DNA of 64,000 bases from Odontocerum albicorne. Its lineage: Eukaryota > Arthropoda > Insecta > Trichoptera > Odontoceridae. How positions within the stretch are numbered: position 1 is the stretch's first letter; each line of letters opens with the position of its first letter. The position numbers and the translations under genes are program-made. The DNA is taken from the NCBI GenBank assembly GCA_949825065.1, contig OX463862.1, positions 19,027,118-19,091,117 of the forward strand, given 5' to 3'. The notes under the pieces are model-generated. The model worked only from the letters and a program-made list of their open reading frames with translations. It had not been told where the DNA came from and ran no database searches. Shown one piece after another: positions 22,720 to 33,849 of the stretch.

Positions 22720-23730
22720 ACACCATTACGACATTTCCCTGTCGGGGTCGGCAGATTTCACAGATCGTCATAATTTCCTAACTCAACACACATTCTTAGT
22801 CTCGTTCATATCCACGTTTCTGCAGTCTACCTCCTACACTCACACCTTTCACTTCTGACTTGTATAATCGCTTAGTCATTCTTTCTCTGCACATGTCCAA
22901 ACCGTCTTAAAACTCTTTTCTTCATTTTACTTAAAACATCAATTTTGTCCATGCATTCATTTCTGATGTGTTCATTCCGTCTTCTTTCAAATATTAAAAC
23001 TCCACAAAATGACCTTAGTACAGCACCCGGTGGTAAGTAATACACATCGGGCTTAAGAAAGAGACTGTCGGCTATAATCTGCTAACTTCGGCTTTGTAGA
23101 GCGTCGTCTTTGTCATTCAGCCACGTGTTCCGTCGCGATTTGTCAGCCGTTGTCAAGCGTTCTAGGAACAGAGACGACGCTTTACAAAGCCGAAGTTAGC
23201 TGACAGTTTCTTTCTTAAACCCGATGTGTATTACTTACCGCCGGGTACTGCACACGCATTTCCACTGCATTAATCTTATTATTATATTTCTTCTGCTAAG
23301 TCCAAGTTTCTCTTCTATACATCAAGGGGGCACTAACACACTTTTATGTTTTGTCACTTTTGTTACTGTTGATATTGCGCGCTTTTTGTAAATAGCATTG
23401 AGTGCTCCGTTTGTCTTGTTACCAGTCGCTACCATTCTTTCAATGCCCCTTTCAACTTATTCATTAAACATAAACATACTGTCCAGATAACAGAACTCGC
23501 ACAGACTTCTTTCTATAACAATGAATAACCTTTGATTTCGCTACATTCATTTTCAAACCTTTTACTAGACATCTCTCATATAGCTCACTTATCATATCCC
23601 TTCAATCACCTTCATTTTCAGCAAACATAACTATACCATCTGCATACAGAAGTCTTGGTTCATATATGTTTGAGTATCCCAAACTTATTTGACCCACTAC
23701 TCCCTTTTCAGCAAAAAAAAATACTCAAGG
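22720..23730 (-). mobile_element. LINE-E copy, RT to 3' end, split by MITE-P
   Basis: Complement of the RT region near 23660 reads LLYADGIVMFAENEGD, a YADD catalytic box mutated to YADG with a stop soon after. Downstream on the minus strand come the NKTNGALNAIYKK block (about 23400) and the 3' end near 22740 (CTGTCGGGGTCGGCAGA). MITE-P interrupts at 23021-23250. Confidence 0.75.
23021..23250. mobile_element. MITE-P, full copy
   Basis: 230-bp palindrome: CAGCACCCGGTGGTAAGTAA at the left and the complement of CAGTACCCGGCGGTAAGTAA at the right. Each arm carries AACTTCGGCTTTGTAGAGCG. TA precedes it and CA follows, so the target duplication is probably a mutated TA. Confidence 0.85.
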
Positions 23731-24054
23731 CCCCCCTGAAAATTTACCTTTTTGAAATGAAATAAAACAGAAAACATGTAGTGAACATTTTTTTTATGTA
23801 ACTATATATATAGTGCTATAAATAAGATACGCTGATACTTAAATTGTTGAAGTATTTATTAAATAATCCTAATGAGAAGAATGGACCTGATGTACTGCCA
23901 CCAATTTATTAATGTTTGCAGTTTGTTATTTGGAATTAAATTAAAACTATGAGAGTATTTTTTTAATTTCAAAAAGATATTTTGGAAATAAAACAATTTG
24001 GAAAAGACAGTATAAAGGTATTTATTAAAATAATTAAAATAAGTCAGTAGCTCC

Positions 24055-24140
24055 CCTTCTTCCCCCGGGGCCAGCATGATCCCCTCAGTTCCCTCCAGTA
24101 CCCCCAGGGGGGGTGATGGGCCCACTTTGGGAACCTTTAA
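24055..24140. mobile_element. Possible hAT-like terminus
   Basis: GC-rich patch whose complement reads GGTTCCCAAAGTGGGCCCAT, like the CAGTGGTTCCCAAAGTGGG ends of many hAT elements. The start is degraded and no partner end was found. Confidence 0.3.
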
Positions 24141-24519
24141 TATAGAGCATTATTTTCTCTATGTACAAAAAATATTTAAAAAGAGTTTCAATCCAGCTAT
24201 ATCTCGATAACAATTAGAATTTAATCAACTTGACTATTATACAGAACGTGATTGTACTAAGATCCATTCCTCCCTCATTTGATTATGTTTCCCTAATAGC
24301 TTCCCCTGTAACAATTCCTTTTAATATCGCCCTTAACGGCACTTTGGGCTCGATATCTCCAGAATACAATACAGAGATACAGTGCTGGATATTGGGTTTA
24401 ATTTAATATTCTATTCCCAGTATATAGTACTATATATGGTACCTACATGCTTTATTTTCTCCTGATTAGAAAATGTCATAAAAATCAATAAGTAAAGGTT
24501 GTTCATATTTATGTCTAAC

Positions 24520-25235
24520 ACTAGATTTTATAGAGGAACAGCTGGACAAATTACAGCGTCTTCAAAATGTTTGTCTAAGATTTATTTTCAACCTACGAAA
24601 GTACGATAATATAACTTCATACCAGAAAGCATTTAACTGGTTGAATGTTAGAAATAGACGTCAAATTTACATAATGTCTCTATTGTATAATATCCTTAAC
24701 TGTCCCGCCGCACCCTCTTATCTCGCCGAAAATTTTCAGCGTCTTTCTATTCATGGATTAGCACTACGCTCAAACAGAGATTGTCTATTGGTCTTTCCAG
24801 TTCACCGCTCCTCTTTTCTACATCATCCTTTTCTGTCCATGTAGTGAGACTTTGGAATCAGTTACAAACTAATATAAGATTCGCTCCGTATTTGGCATGC
24901 TTTAAGAAGCGACTGAAAAAACTCTTAATTTCTAGTCAGTAAAATAACGTGTTTCATTCCCGATTTTTGTTTTTCTTTCCACTCCACCGTCCCTTCCTTT
25001 TCTTTTGATTGATGATATCTCACTTTATATGAAAAATAAAGTTCGGATGATTGTCCGTCTTTGTGGGGTTCGTGGGCATATGCTCACGTGTGTGTTGATG
25101 GATTTCGTGGGGATAGATAGTCATTTGAATTGTTTATGCGACCACATAACTTGCTTTATCTACTTTTTCTGGCTGGTTGGAAGAGATTGCCACCTGGCAA
25201 TAAGCTCGCCAGATTATTATTTGCAATAAAAGTGT
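24520..25235 (+). mobile_element. LINE-J: C-terminus and 3' end of a CR1/jockey-like LINE
   Basis: Broken frame reads EEQLDKLQRLQNVCLRFIFN, LRKYDNITSYQKAFNWLNVR, RRQIYIMSLLYNILNCP and APSYLAENFQRLSIHGLAL, then after a frameshift VVRLWNQLQTNIRF and FKKRLKKLLIS-SQ. This is the C-terminal region typical of CR1/jockey-clade ORF2. The 3' UTR ends CTGGCTGGTTGGAAGAGATT, GCCACCTGGCAATAAGCTCG, CCAG and a short A-rich tail. That end is shared with SINE-A. Confidence 0.8.
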
Positions 25236-25359
25236 TAAATAAATAGATTTTCAAAACAAAAACACATCAAAATCCAAAATAAGCACCACATTGTTGCCAT
25301 GTTAATTTAACTCCAACAATATTCAATATGTATTATTACTAAGTATTTCTTACACATCA

Positions 25360-25940
25360 TCATGCCATTTCTCTATCGGGGTAGCCATAAAGGACAGAAT
25401 GTCAAACTTTCCCATCTCGACACACACGTCGTTCGCCTCTTCTACATCCTTGTCATAAAATTTCTATAATTTTCTTAACCTTAACGTTTTCTTCTTGCGA
25501 AATATCATTCACTTGATCCAACCGTAATAACTCGGTCCTCCATTACCACGCCTTTCATTCACGTTTCTTTTTTAAGCGTTTCTTTCTTCATTCATTTTAC
25601 ATGCCCAAACTACGATAGATTGCTATTTTTCTTTTAATTTACATTCGTCTCAAATCATTTTATTCCGTATTCTTTCATACAGTGTCATCCCATGTAATAT
25701 TCTCGATGCACACTCTTTCTACAACATTCAATTTCTTTCAGTTTTTTTCAACGTCTGTGTTTCACTCCTATACATCAAAATTGTTACTAAAATACTTTTG
25801 TAGACTATCATCTAGACAGATTTTGATACTGTCTGATTCGAGTTTATCGTATAAGTTTAAGTGCACTATTGACTTTGTTTGCTATCGGTACACACCATTC
25901 AATACACCTCTTAACTTTTTCATTATCTGAGAAAATATTA
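25360..25940 (-). mobile_element. LINE-E copy, MYGSETW region to 3' end
   Basis: 3' end at 25360 (CCATTTCTCTATCGGGGTAG), ACTTGATCCAACCGTAATAA near 25515, CGTCTGTGTTTCACTCCTAT near 25751, then the upstream LSDNEKVKR block. Plus-strand frame 25682-25930 is a shadow. Confidence 0.7.
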
Positions 25941-26279
25941 TCTATATAGCAAAATAACGTATTTTATAAAAGTCTAAATTTGGTGAATCGTGTTTTTTAT
26001 ACAATTTTTTTTCTTCACAATTTCTAAAGAAAAAAATCACCAATACCAAAGGGTCTAAGCGTACAATAGGAAAGGATATATGAGAAGAAAAAAACTATTC
26101 AATATCGCGGGATACTCTGCAGGCTTACTGAGTAAGCTCTTTCACTACCCCCTAGATTCTCTTTTTTCATTTTCTCTGATGCCAAATTGTACCCTTAAAC
26201 GATTTTATACGAAGACAGAAATTTAAGTGCATATATCGCCGTGTAAAGTGAAAACCATAAGATATTATTTTAATTCTAC

Positions 26280-26680
26280 TTCCTCATCGCGTGCTCGATG
26301 TCTTACGTCGTGATTATCCATTATGTCTTCAACTTGGCACGCCACCTGCCTCTTTGCCTTCCAATCCTGGGGAATGTTGAATGCAGAACTCAAAGAGGAT
26401 GCTGTTAAGTCCTTTATTTAATTATTCTATCTTATATGACACCTTTCTCTTGCTCGCCTTTCATCAGCTGTCTCCATAATCACCAGCTTCTCCAGACTTC
26501 TATCATATTTTCTAGCAACATGCTGAAAGTAAGTTAGGATTATTTTTCTATGTATGTTGTTGAAAATCTTTCGGTAATCCTATTCTTGGACGATTATCAC
26601 ATTGGTGCACTTTGTGGTCCATGGGATAAGGGTATCCACCTCCAACATTACGTCTCGAAGGCATCTATCATGTTTAATTT
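26280..26680 (-). mobile_element. Unnamed LINE C-terminus, copy 1
   Basis: Similar along its length to 35030-35350 (shared ACCTTTCTCTTGCTCGCTTTC-like block, TATGTTGTTGAAAA, then GTGGTCCATGG-ATAAGGGTATCCACC). On the minus strand the better copy gives AAFNIVRDRK, the last block of RTE-like LINEs. Confidence 0.5.
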
Positions 26681-26682
26681 TA

Positions 26683-27098
26683 AAAACGTGATCTAGTTAA
26701 TAAGACGCATAAATAACACCCAAAGGTTTCATGCTCAAATCATGATGGAACCAAAAAAACGTGATCTAGTTGATAAGACGCATGACTAACACCCAAAGGT
26801 TTCATGCTCAAATCATGATGGAACCAAAAAAACGTGATCTAGTTGATAAGACGCATGATTGACACCCAAAGGTTTCATGCTCAAATCGTGATGGAACCAA
26901 AAAAACGTGATCTAGTTGATAAGACGCATGATTAACACCCAAAGGTTTCATGCTCAAATCGTGATGGAACCAAAAAACGTGATCTAGTTGATAAGACGCA
27001 TGATCAAATCATGATGGAACCAAAAAAACGTGATCTAGTTGATAAGACGCATGACTAACACCCAAAGGTTTCATGCTCAATTCATGATGGAACCAAAA
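26683..27098 (+). repeat. 73-bp tandem array of SINE-A-like tRNA heads
   Basis: Six units; GTGATCTAG starts at 26688, 26761, 26834, 26907, 26979 and 27030 (unit 5 has an internal deletion). Each unit reads GTGATCTAGTTGATAAGACG, CATGACTAACACCCAAAGGT, TTCATGCTCAAATCATGATG, GAACCAAAAAAAC. This lines up with the SINE-A head: GTGGCCTAGTTGGTAAGACG, then -GGTTGCGGGTTCGATTCC-, then TGGAACCCA. The A box is well kept and the B box eroded. Poly(A) links the units. Confidence 0.8.
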
Positions 27099-27134
27099 CA
27101 AAACAGTCGCAGTCTCAAGAATGATTCATTTATT

Positions 27135-27250
27135 CAAAGCATATTTTTATAAAACGTCGTTTAGAGATCAAACTCTTCTCAAAGGCGCTCTAACTCGAGA
27201 CTCAAACCCATTACTACTAAACAAATCACGTCTGACAGCTATAGCAGCGC
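27135..27250 (-). mobile_element. SINE-C copy
   Basis: TTTTTATAAAACGTCGTTTA in place of the usual TATATAGCGCC, then CTCAAAGGCGCTCTAACTCG, AGACTCAAACCCATTA. Confidence 0.6.
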
Positions 27251-27297
27251 CCGAACGAATCATGTATAACATTTTCTTTGTATAGAGTACATGTAGA

Positions 27298-27416
27298 AAG
27301 ATGTTTGAAACCCAAACTGAAAATCTTTTTTTTCAAACTGGGTTCCCACGGAAATCGAACCAGCAACCTCGGAGTCGGAAGACAGGTTTCTTACCAACTA
27401 TACCACAGAGGTCGTC
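27298..27416 (-). mobile_element. SINE-A copy
   Basis: Minus strand: GACGACCTCTGTGGTATAGT, CTTCCGACTCCGAGGTTGCT, GGTTCGATTTCC, GTGGGAACCCAGTTTG. A and B boxes are clear; tail absent. Confidence 0.8.
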
Positions 27417-27489
27417 ATCGAATGAGTTCGATTTGTAGCAATATTACCATGCGCAAAAGTATTTGGTAGTTTTGACAAAATATGCACAT

Positions 27490-27850
27490 TTATTTTGTTA
27501 GCTTCATTTGTTCTAGATGCCCAAACCATTTTTGAGTGCTTTTTTCATCTTACTCAACACATTAATTAGCCATAAGTTTACTTTCACTCAACCATACCAA
27601 AATATAATTAACTTGATCTAACCAAACTAGCGTTCCTTTACCACGCCTTGAATTCACATTCGCACTGTACGAGTATATTTGGTTTGTTAGTATTTCTTCA
27701 TTCATCCGTTCTACATACCAAACCTTTCAGTGCTTACCATTACGAAGTTTTAAAACCACATTTGACACACACGATCGCTCACTGCTCTGCCACCATACAC
27801 TGTACCTTTTTCTTTTTGGTTTGCATCAACTAACTTATTTTGTTCCATTT
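27490..27850 (-). mobile_element. LINE-E fragment with a TACGAGTA scar
   Basis: CCAAACCATTTTTGAGTGCT, ACTTGATCTAACCAAACTAG, CACGCCTTGAATTCACATTC. At 27668-27675 it reads GCACTGTACGAGTATATTT; the homologous place at 51796-51810 reads GCACTGTATATCT and plus-strand copies have AAATATACAGTGC. Confidence 0.65.
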
Positions 27851-28064
27851 TTAGGGACAGTAGAAATTTTCACAGATGCAAAAGGCATACATTGACTGTC
27901 CAAGAGACCTTTATTTTAACGTGAGGGCACTATGAGTATCAGGATCTTAATACAAACTATGTCTACTCTTAATACAAACTATGGTAACTATGTCTACTCA
28001 CTACATGATTATGGGACTATGTCTACTCACTACAGGATTATGGGATGCTCATCTGAAATAACCA

Positions 28065-28345
28065 TAGTAAAAGTACAATTTATATAGCGCAGTTTGGAGA
28101 GCAGACTCTGCTCAAGGATGCTCTTACTCGAAATTCGGGCCCCACTCTTAATAACAGATTAAATATATTACAAAAAAATAAATCCACTTAAGTGTAGACA
28201 GAAAGGTGATGGCTATTAGTAAGAAAAGCATATTTAGTAAGAAAACCGCAGAAAGCTTTTCAAGGAAGAAAAACTACAATGAAACCTTTGTAGATCTTCC
28301 GGCATGTGATAGTAACACATTCGGCTTTAGGTGAATTGAAGTGTA
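28065..28345 (-). mobile_element. SINE-C copy, longest
   Basis: From the 3' end ATTTATATAGCGCAGTTTGG to ACATTCGGCTTTAGGTGAAT. Contains the eroded B box (AATTCGGGCCCCAC) and the 5' block TTTGTAGATCTTCCGGCATG. Confidence 0.65.
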
Positions 28346-28449
28346 TAGCTTTGTAAGTCATCCATATTAAAATGGAAATAAAACAGAGAGGGTTTTATTT
28401 TCTCCTTTATTTTTGGCGACATATTGTCTAGAAAGGATCCAGACAAGAG

Positions 28450-29800
28450 TTGAATAACCTCGATAGATTTTTTTTTCTTTTTTATCGCTTTCCATCCGGT
28501 CAACACAGTGAACTGAATCTCCCAACGATATTTATGATGTTAACGTCTCTGCTGACTAAGAATGAACCGCCCCATAACAACGATAGTCCGTCAGCTTACC
28601 GTGTAAATTGTCTGTATACCTATCCCTCAATCAACGCGATTTATTTACACGGTTTTACCTTAACTCGGTTAAGAAAGATCTTATTCTAAAATATATTTTT
28701 CCTCATTGTTTGAATGTTTTCTAGTCCATTATACGTTTGGACGACTGTCGACTGTACATTCGCCTCAACCAGCGTGCTCAATAATCAAAGATCAAATTCA
28801 ATAAGTTTGAGCGAGACAGACGATGAAGCGCATAAACGAATTAAAGTAAGACAGCTAGTGTACCACTTGACATGAACTAGAATGAGACAGATGGTCACCA
28901 TTTGACGTGAGTTAATATGAGACAGGTAATGACACTACATTGAAAAGTGTTATTATTAAATACAGAAATTTATCTTTTAAAAAAAATTTTAAACAAGTAA
29001 TAGCTATGTATTGTACCATTTTAAAATTCTGACTAAACAGGCCATCTTTGGATGTAACTTGTCAGGTTAGCGTAGTATATTATTTTTACAGTATAATGAG
29101 TTAAAGTTAGCTGATAAAAAATATAATTTTTTATAATTGGACGAAAACATTTTTTTTCAAACGTGTAGGTTTTTTTGTTTTCTATTGGACTTCGACTATC
29201 AGGGCTATCTAGGATTGCAATACAACCATTAAAATTATAAAATATGGCAATTTGTAGTCACAGCATATAAAAATTTGGCGCAGGGTAGCTACTTTTACGA
29301 TTTTCAAAAAAATGCCAATATTTGAAAAGTATGAGGCTTTTGCTAGAGATTTTTTTAAATTCTGAACCGTCCTAAGCTTGCCTTTTTCTCGATAATGGTT
29401 TGACGTTGAGTTACGGGACATCCTGTATATTAGAACTGGACAGTATCAAAACATGCTAAGATGATAGTCCACAATAGTATAATATTTTCACCACTTTCTT
29501 TCAGGAATGTGTTGAAAATTTTTGGTTACTTAAAACTACTTGTTCGTCCTCCCAAATGATATATGAAGACATAGGGCTAGAACCAGATTCAGTGACTGCG
29601 CTCTACCACATTCATCGGAAGATGTTTAATGAATATTTGATGGAGAACTCCAAAACAAGTCATTCTGTTTGGGTAACGAACCGCTTTTTTTTTTCAGGAT
29701 AATTTGAAACAATTCTCATTGAGCGTTGAATAAAAAATTCACAGTGGATTGATTCGTGCGTCCCAACCGAACATTTCCATTGCACAAAATAAACTAAATT
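28450..29800. other. AT-rich DNA, no recognised gene
   Basis: A 79-codon frame at 28450-28689 has no recognisable domain. 29200-29430 ends ACGGGACATCCTGTATAT, a phrase typical of insect repeat termini. Confidence 0.35.
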
Positions 29801-29809
29801 AATGATTAA

Positions 29810-29945
29810 TTATTTTAATAATAAAAGAACAATTTATATAGCGCCGTTTAGAGAGTAAACTCTCCTCAAGGGTGCACTAACTCAGGATTTGAACTCACAA
29901 TTATTGACTGATTTAACAAAAAAATTACACAAGTGGAGTGTTAAA
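29810..29945 (-). mobile_element. SINE-C copy
   Basis: AACAATTTATATAGCGCCGT, CTCCTCAAGGGTGCACTAAC, TCAGGATTTGAACTCAC. Clear 3' end with (TAATA)n. Confidence 0.65.
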
Positions 29946-29949
29946 AATG

Positions 29950-30690
29950 TGATCCTAACAATCCACTTGTGTATATTTTTAATTTAAATTTCAGGTAGAT
30001 TACCTATTGCAGGGGGTCTCATATCGCAAATTTCGGAGAATGTCAATGCACTCACTTCAATAATGACCATGTGTCTCCGAAACTAAACTCCATTTAAAAG
30101 TTTACCGTTTTACAATGAAATGTTTGCAACAGAATAATGCAATCTGTTCGAGAGAAATAATAAAATACCTACAGGGTGCAATAAAATGGGAAATGTCCCC
30201 TTTCACACATAGACCAAATCTTCCTTATTCTAGCAGCCAGTGCCGAAAGGGCTTTTTTACTTTTCAAAAAGAAATAAATATGCATTCAACAAGTATAGTG
30301 TTTAAATAGTCAAGGACGCCAGAGGAAAACGTAACACGATCGAATGAATGGGCTTTTCGTATAAAAAAATTATTATAAATTCTCAAACTTCTTGAAACAT
30401 AATTCTTTTTCAGAAATATCTCATTAGTGAAGAAAAAGGGGTGGATTTTCGATATTCATCCCTTTTCAAATGAGAAATTTTCCCCTTGATTTAACAGGCA
30501 CAATTGAATTGAATTCCTTTGGGACTATCCCAATGGGAACGCTTTAAGATAAAGATGAATCACGTTTTTGGCAATCCCTAAATTACAATTGAAAATTAAT
30601 TAGTCGAACCATTTTTGATTTTTAATGTGGCCCAGATTTTTTTTTTAATTTAGGAAAAAAATAAAGAAGAGAAATCAAAGGTAATTATTG
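29950..30690. other. Unassigned DNA
   Basis: The 64-codon frame at 30115-30309 has protein-like but unrecognised content (KCLQQNNAICSREIIKYLQG). No repeat family recognised. Confidence 0.25.
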
Positions 30691-30699
30691 TAGAAATAC

Positions 30700-31110
30700 G
30701 TGTTTTAAGAAGTGTGGACGTAGAAAATAATGAAAAAAATTGATTGAATACTGTAGAAATGCCAACACTAAGAAAAATACATGGGATGACAAAGTATGAA
30801 AGAATATGGAATGAATTAATTTGGGATGAATGTGTACTTAATGCTGATCTGGTGAGTAAGATGAAGAAGATAATTCAAAGTGATGTTGGTATGTAGAAGA
30901 AATGAACGAAGGAAGACTAAAAACATATATATATATATATTGCAAATGTACCATGGAACAGGAAGACCGAACAAACTATGGTTGGATCAAGTAAATGATA
31001 TTTTGAAAGAAGGGAACGTATGAATGTGGAAGAGACGAAGGATGTGTGGCAAGATAATAAAATCTGGCGCTCTGTCCTGTCTGCCTTCCACGACAGGGAT
31101 ATACTCTTTT
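30700..31110 (+). mobile_element. LINE-E copy, MYGSETW region to 3' end
   Basis: AGTGTGGACGTAGAAAATAA, ATGCCAACACTAAGAAAAAT, AAGACCGAACAAACTATGGT, GTGTGGCAAGATAATAAAAT and a 3' end near 31100. Broken frames. Confidence 0.7.
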
Positions 31111-31199
31111 TGTAGAATTCACCCATCAGTTGACACAAATCTGCATAACTCTTGCCTGGTTAGTTGGAAAAGATTTTCATATGCTTTATAATAAAGTAT

Positions 31200-31605
31200 C
31201 TAAAAAAATAAAGCCTTATGTAAATTAACTTACAGATTCTTTTTAGTCCATCTTTCTTTTTCAATAGGCAATCCACCTAAACTAGGATGATTTGTGCCAG
31301 CAAATTTAAGTCAAAGTGCAATTATATGAGTCGATATAATAAAACCGATTTAAAAAATTATAATTCTAGACAATTCAAAGTTTCAACTGATTAAGCTTCA
31401 AAAAATTAATAATCGATTTATGACAATTCTAGAAAATTCCAAGTTTCAACTGATTAAGCTTCAAAAATTAAACAATCGATTTATGTCAATTCTAGATAAT
31501 TCAAAGTTTCAACTGATTAAGTTTAAAAAATTTAACAATCGTCTATAAGTGGAAATTTTGTTTTCCATCTATAAACGGCATAAAGTGTTAATTCTTCAAA
31601 AAGGC
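31200..31605 (-). mobile_element. LINE-H 3' UTR with internal tandem repeats
   Basis: AAACTAGGATGATTTGTGCC is the complement of the LINE-H end at about 13814. Between about 31365 and 31555 a roughly 65-bp unit (CAAAGTTTCAACTGATTAAG, then AATCGATTTATG) is present three times; 13700-13760 has one. Confidence 0.7.
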
Positions 31606-32029
31606 TAAAATTACTATAAGTTGCAATGCTTTTCAAGTTTACGTATAATTTGTAATTTTTTTCCAGTGTCCATGTCGTTCATAGTGTACAGAAATTGTAA
31701 CAAACGATCAACGAAAAGCAGAAAAACAACCTTCTGTTCATATCTGAGAGAAACAAGAGGACAATGTTGACATAAAAGTAGAAATGAAATAGATACATGA
31801 ATAAAATACGACATAAAAAATTCAATCCCACTATATGTCAAGACACATGAAGCGATCCAGGTGCCGTGAGTGGAGAAAGGTATCGCATCGAACTGTAATA
31901 TATTCCAGAATACATCAATATCGTAGTATGTACATTACTGAAATACTGGTGTGCCACAGGGATGGATACAATATCTTCCTTATTTTCTGTTTTATCAAAA
32001 GAACATCATTTAGATGCAATAGAGAGTGA

Positions 32030-32126
32030 AAACTTGAATGTTACATAGCAGAGTGATACGTGGACGTGGAAAAAGACTGATAGGAGCCTAACAAATATTG
32101 TAGATACGCGTGAATTCAGAAATATA
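32030..32126 (+). mobile_element. LINE-E fragment, left of the DD-E MITE
   Basis: GAGTGATACGTGGACGTGGA, AAAAGACTGATAGGAGCC, the MYGSETW block, ending at TA (32125-32126). Confidence 0.7.
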
Positions 32127-32662
32127 AAGGGTCTTTCAAATTGAATGGTTATTTTTAATTCCTGAATAAAACACACAATTTGATTTGATTTCAAAAAACT
32201 TTTTATTGGTTATTGAAGTATAATGTATGATAAACACAAAAAACAATATCCGCCAAATGTCCACCTCTGCAGCTCCACAGATGTCCACTCTTTTGTCAAA
32301 ATTTTCGACGACATTTTGGCATAATTGCGGTTCTAACTCACAAATAACGCGAATAATTTCATCCTTCAGCTCTAGAATTGATCGGGGGTCATTCTTATAA
32401 ACCTAGTTTTTCACGTAACCCCAGAAAAAATAGTCCAACGGTGTCAGATCACATGATCTTGGTGGCCAATTAACATCACCGTTTCCAGAGATTACAATAC
32501 ATAAAATAATTCAACAATTTGAACGCGTTGTTGCATTGTATACGACTCCATTTTTATAAATGTTATACATTACACTTCTCAAATGTTACAAGACCCAGCC
32601 AAGTTCGCTACGACATCTGTGTTTTATCCAAGAATTAAAAAAACCGCTCAATTTGTAAGACC
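32127..32662 (-). mobile_element. Non-autonomous IS630/Tc1-mariner-like element (DD-E MITE, copy 2)
   Basis: Same element as 212-760 in reverse: AAGGGTCTTTCAAATTGAAT at the plus-strand left, and TTTGTAAGACC at the right, where the last bases have decayed. The minus strand keeps the transposase start and the CDLTPLDYF-like C-terminal block joined at the same internal deletion as copy 1. Confidence 0.8.
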
Positions 32663-33036
32663 ACGACGTGATAGTGTATGACAGAAAACGAAGTAAAGCG
32701 ATTAAGGATGAATGTGAACTATAATCTGATGGGTTGAGTGAGATTAAAAAAACTGCTCTGTAAGATGATTTGGACATTTAAATGAATTAATGAAGAATGA
32801 CTGACAAAACACATATATAGTACAAATGTGAGAAGAATGCGTGTAAGAGGAAGATCAAGAAAAGTATGATATTTTAAAAGAAGGAAACGTAATAGTCAAA
32901 GAAATCGTAGAAGTTGTAAAAGAAGGTTAACGGATGTAGAAGAGGTTAAAGATGTATGTCAATATAGGAAAGTCTGGCGCTCTGTTATTTCTGCCTTTCC
33001 TGTCAGGGAAATGGCGTGATGATATGTATACATGTA
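32663..33036 (+). mobile_element. LINE-E fragment, right of the DD-E MITE
   Basis: Resumes at GTGATAGTGTATGACAGAAA, continues AGGAAGATCAAGAAAAGTAT and ends GGGAAATGGCGTGATGATAT. Confidence 0.7.
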
Positions 33037-33271
33037 CAGTACCCGGCAATAAGTAATACAAATCGGGCTTAAGAAAGAGACTGTCGACCATAATCGGCTA
33101 GCTTCGGCTTTGTAGAGCGTCGTCTCTGTCATTCATACAAGTGTTCTGTGCCGAGACTATTAGCTCATCGTGCGACAGAGATGACGCTCTACAAAACCGA
33201 AGTTAGCCGATTATGGCCGACGGTCTTTTTCGTAAGCCCGATGTGTATTACTTACCGCCGGGTATATACTG
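33037..33271. mobile_element. MITE-P, full copy
   Basis: 235-bp palindrome with CAGTACCCGGCAATAAGTAA at the left and the mirror of CAGTA at the right, flanked by TA on both sides (33035-33036, 33272-33273). Arms carry CGGCTTTGTAGAGCGTCGTC. Confidence 0.85.
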
Positions 33272-33450
33272 TATGTCGATAGAGAGGAGAAAATTTTACA
33301 GATTGAAATTTTGGATGAAAGTGAATCTGTTGTGGTCGTTGCATAAGAAGTAAAGGACCGAAGTGAAGCAGCAGACAGACAAAAGTGGTGACAATTAACT
33401 AAGACTAGCCTTATATTATTGTATTGCACTTTCGTTGTGTACAATACAAC

Positions 33451-33620
33451 GCGGCGCGCTTATTGCCACGAGGCAATCTCTTCCAACCAACAAAAAATAA
33501 ATTTAAGTTAAAACCAGTCTGGAATATTTTCTTTTTAAATATGGGTTCCAGCGGGATTTGAACCCGCAACCTCCCGGACTGGGAGACAGGCGTCTCACCA
33601 ACTAGGCCACGGATGTCGTC
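33451..33620 (-). mobile_element. SINE-A copy, best preserved
   Basis: Minus strand: GACGACATCCGTGGCCTAGT, TGGTGAGACGCCTGTCTCCC, AGTCCGGGAGGTTGCGGGTT, CAAATCCCGCTGGAACCCAT, then TCCAGACTGGTTTTAACTTA and the tail TTGGTTGGAAGAGATTGCCT with hairpin. Both internal promoter boxes look intact. It folds like a tRNA but carries a SINE body, so I do not call a tRNA gene. Confidence 0.9.
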
Positions 33621-33849
33621 TCTTGGATTGGAATGCTGATAATTGGGTGTTACGGTAATAGTTTGATCACATCTCCATCCACGCTGTTATGGCGGGCAAA
33701 ATAAGTTCATACCCAGCGCAATCAACACTAGAAGGTGGAAATCTTCTTTTTTTATTATGAGCGCGACATATCTTAGTGACGAAGAAGGAACTGTCTAAAG
33801 AGACTCCTCTTTTGGTAATCACCTACTTAATTGGGTGTAATGATAATAA

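Noticed and set aside
26683..27098. CRISPR-like array
   Set aside because: Units are contiguous 73-bp repeats without unique spacers, in a eukaryotic context; they align with a SINE head.
33549..33620. Possible tRNA gene (good A and B boxes)
   Set aside because: It continues into the SINE-A body and tail, and sister copies exist. I call it a SINE head, as for the other tRNA-like heads.
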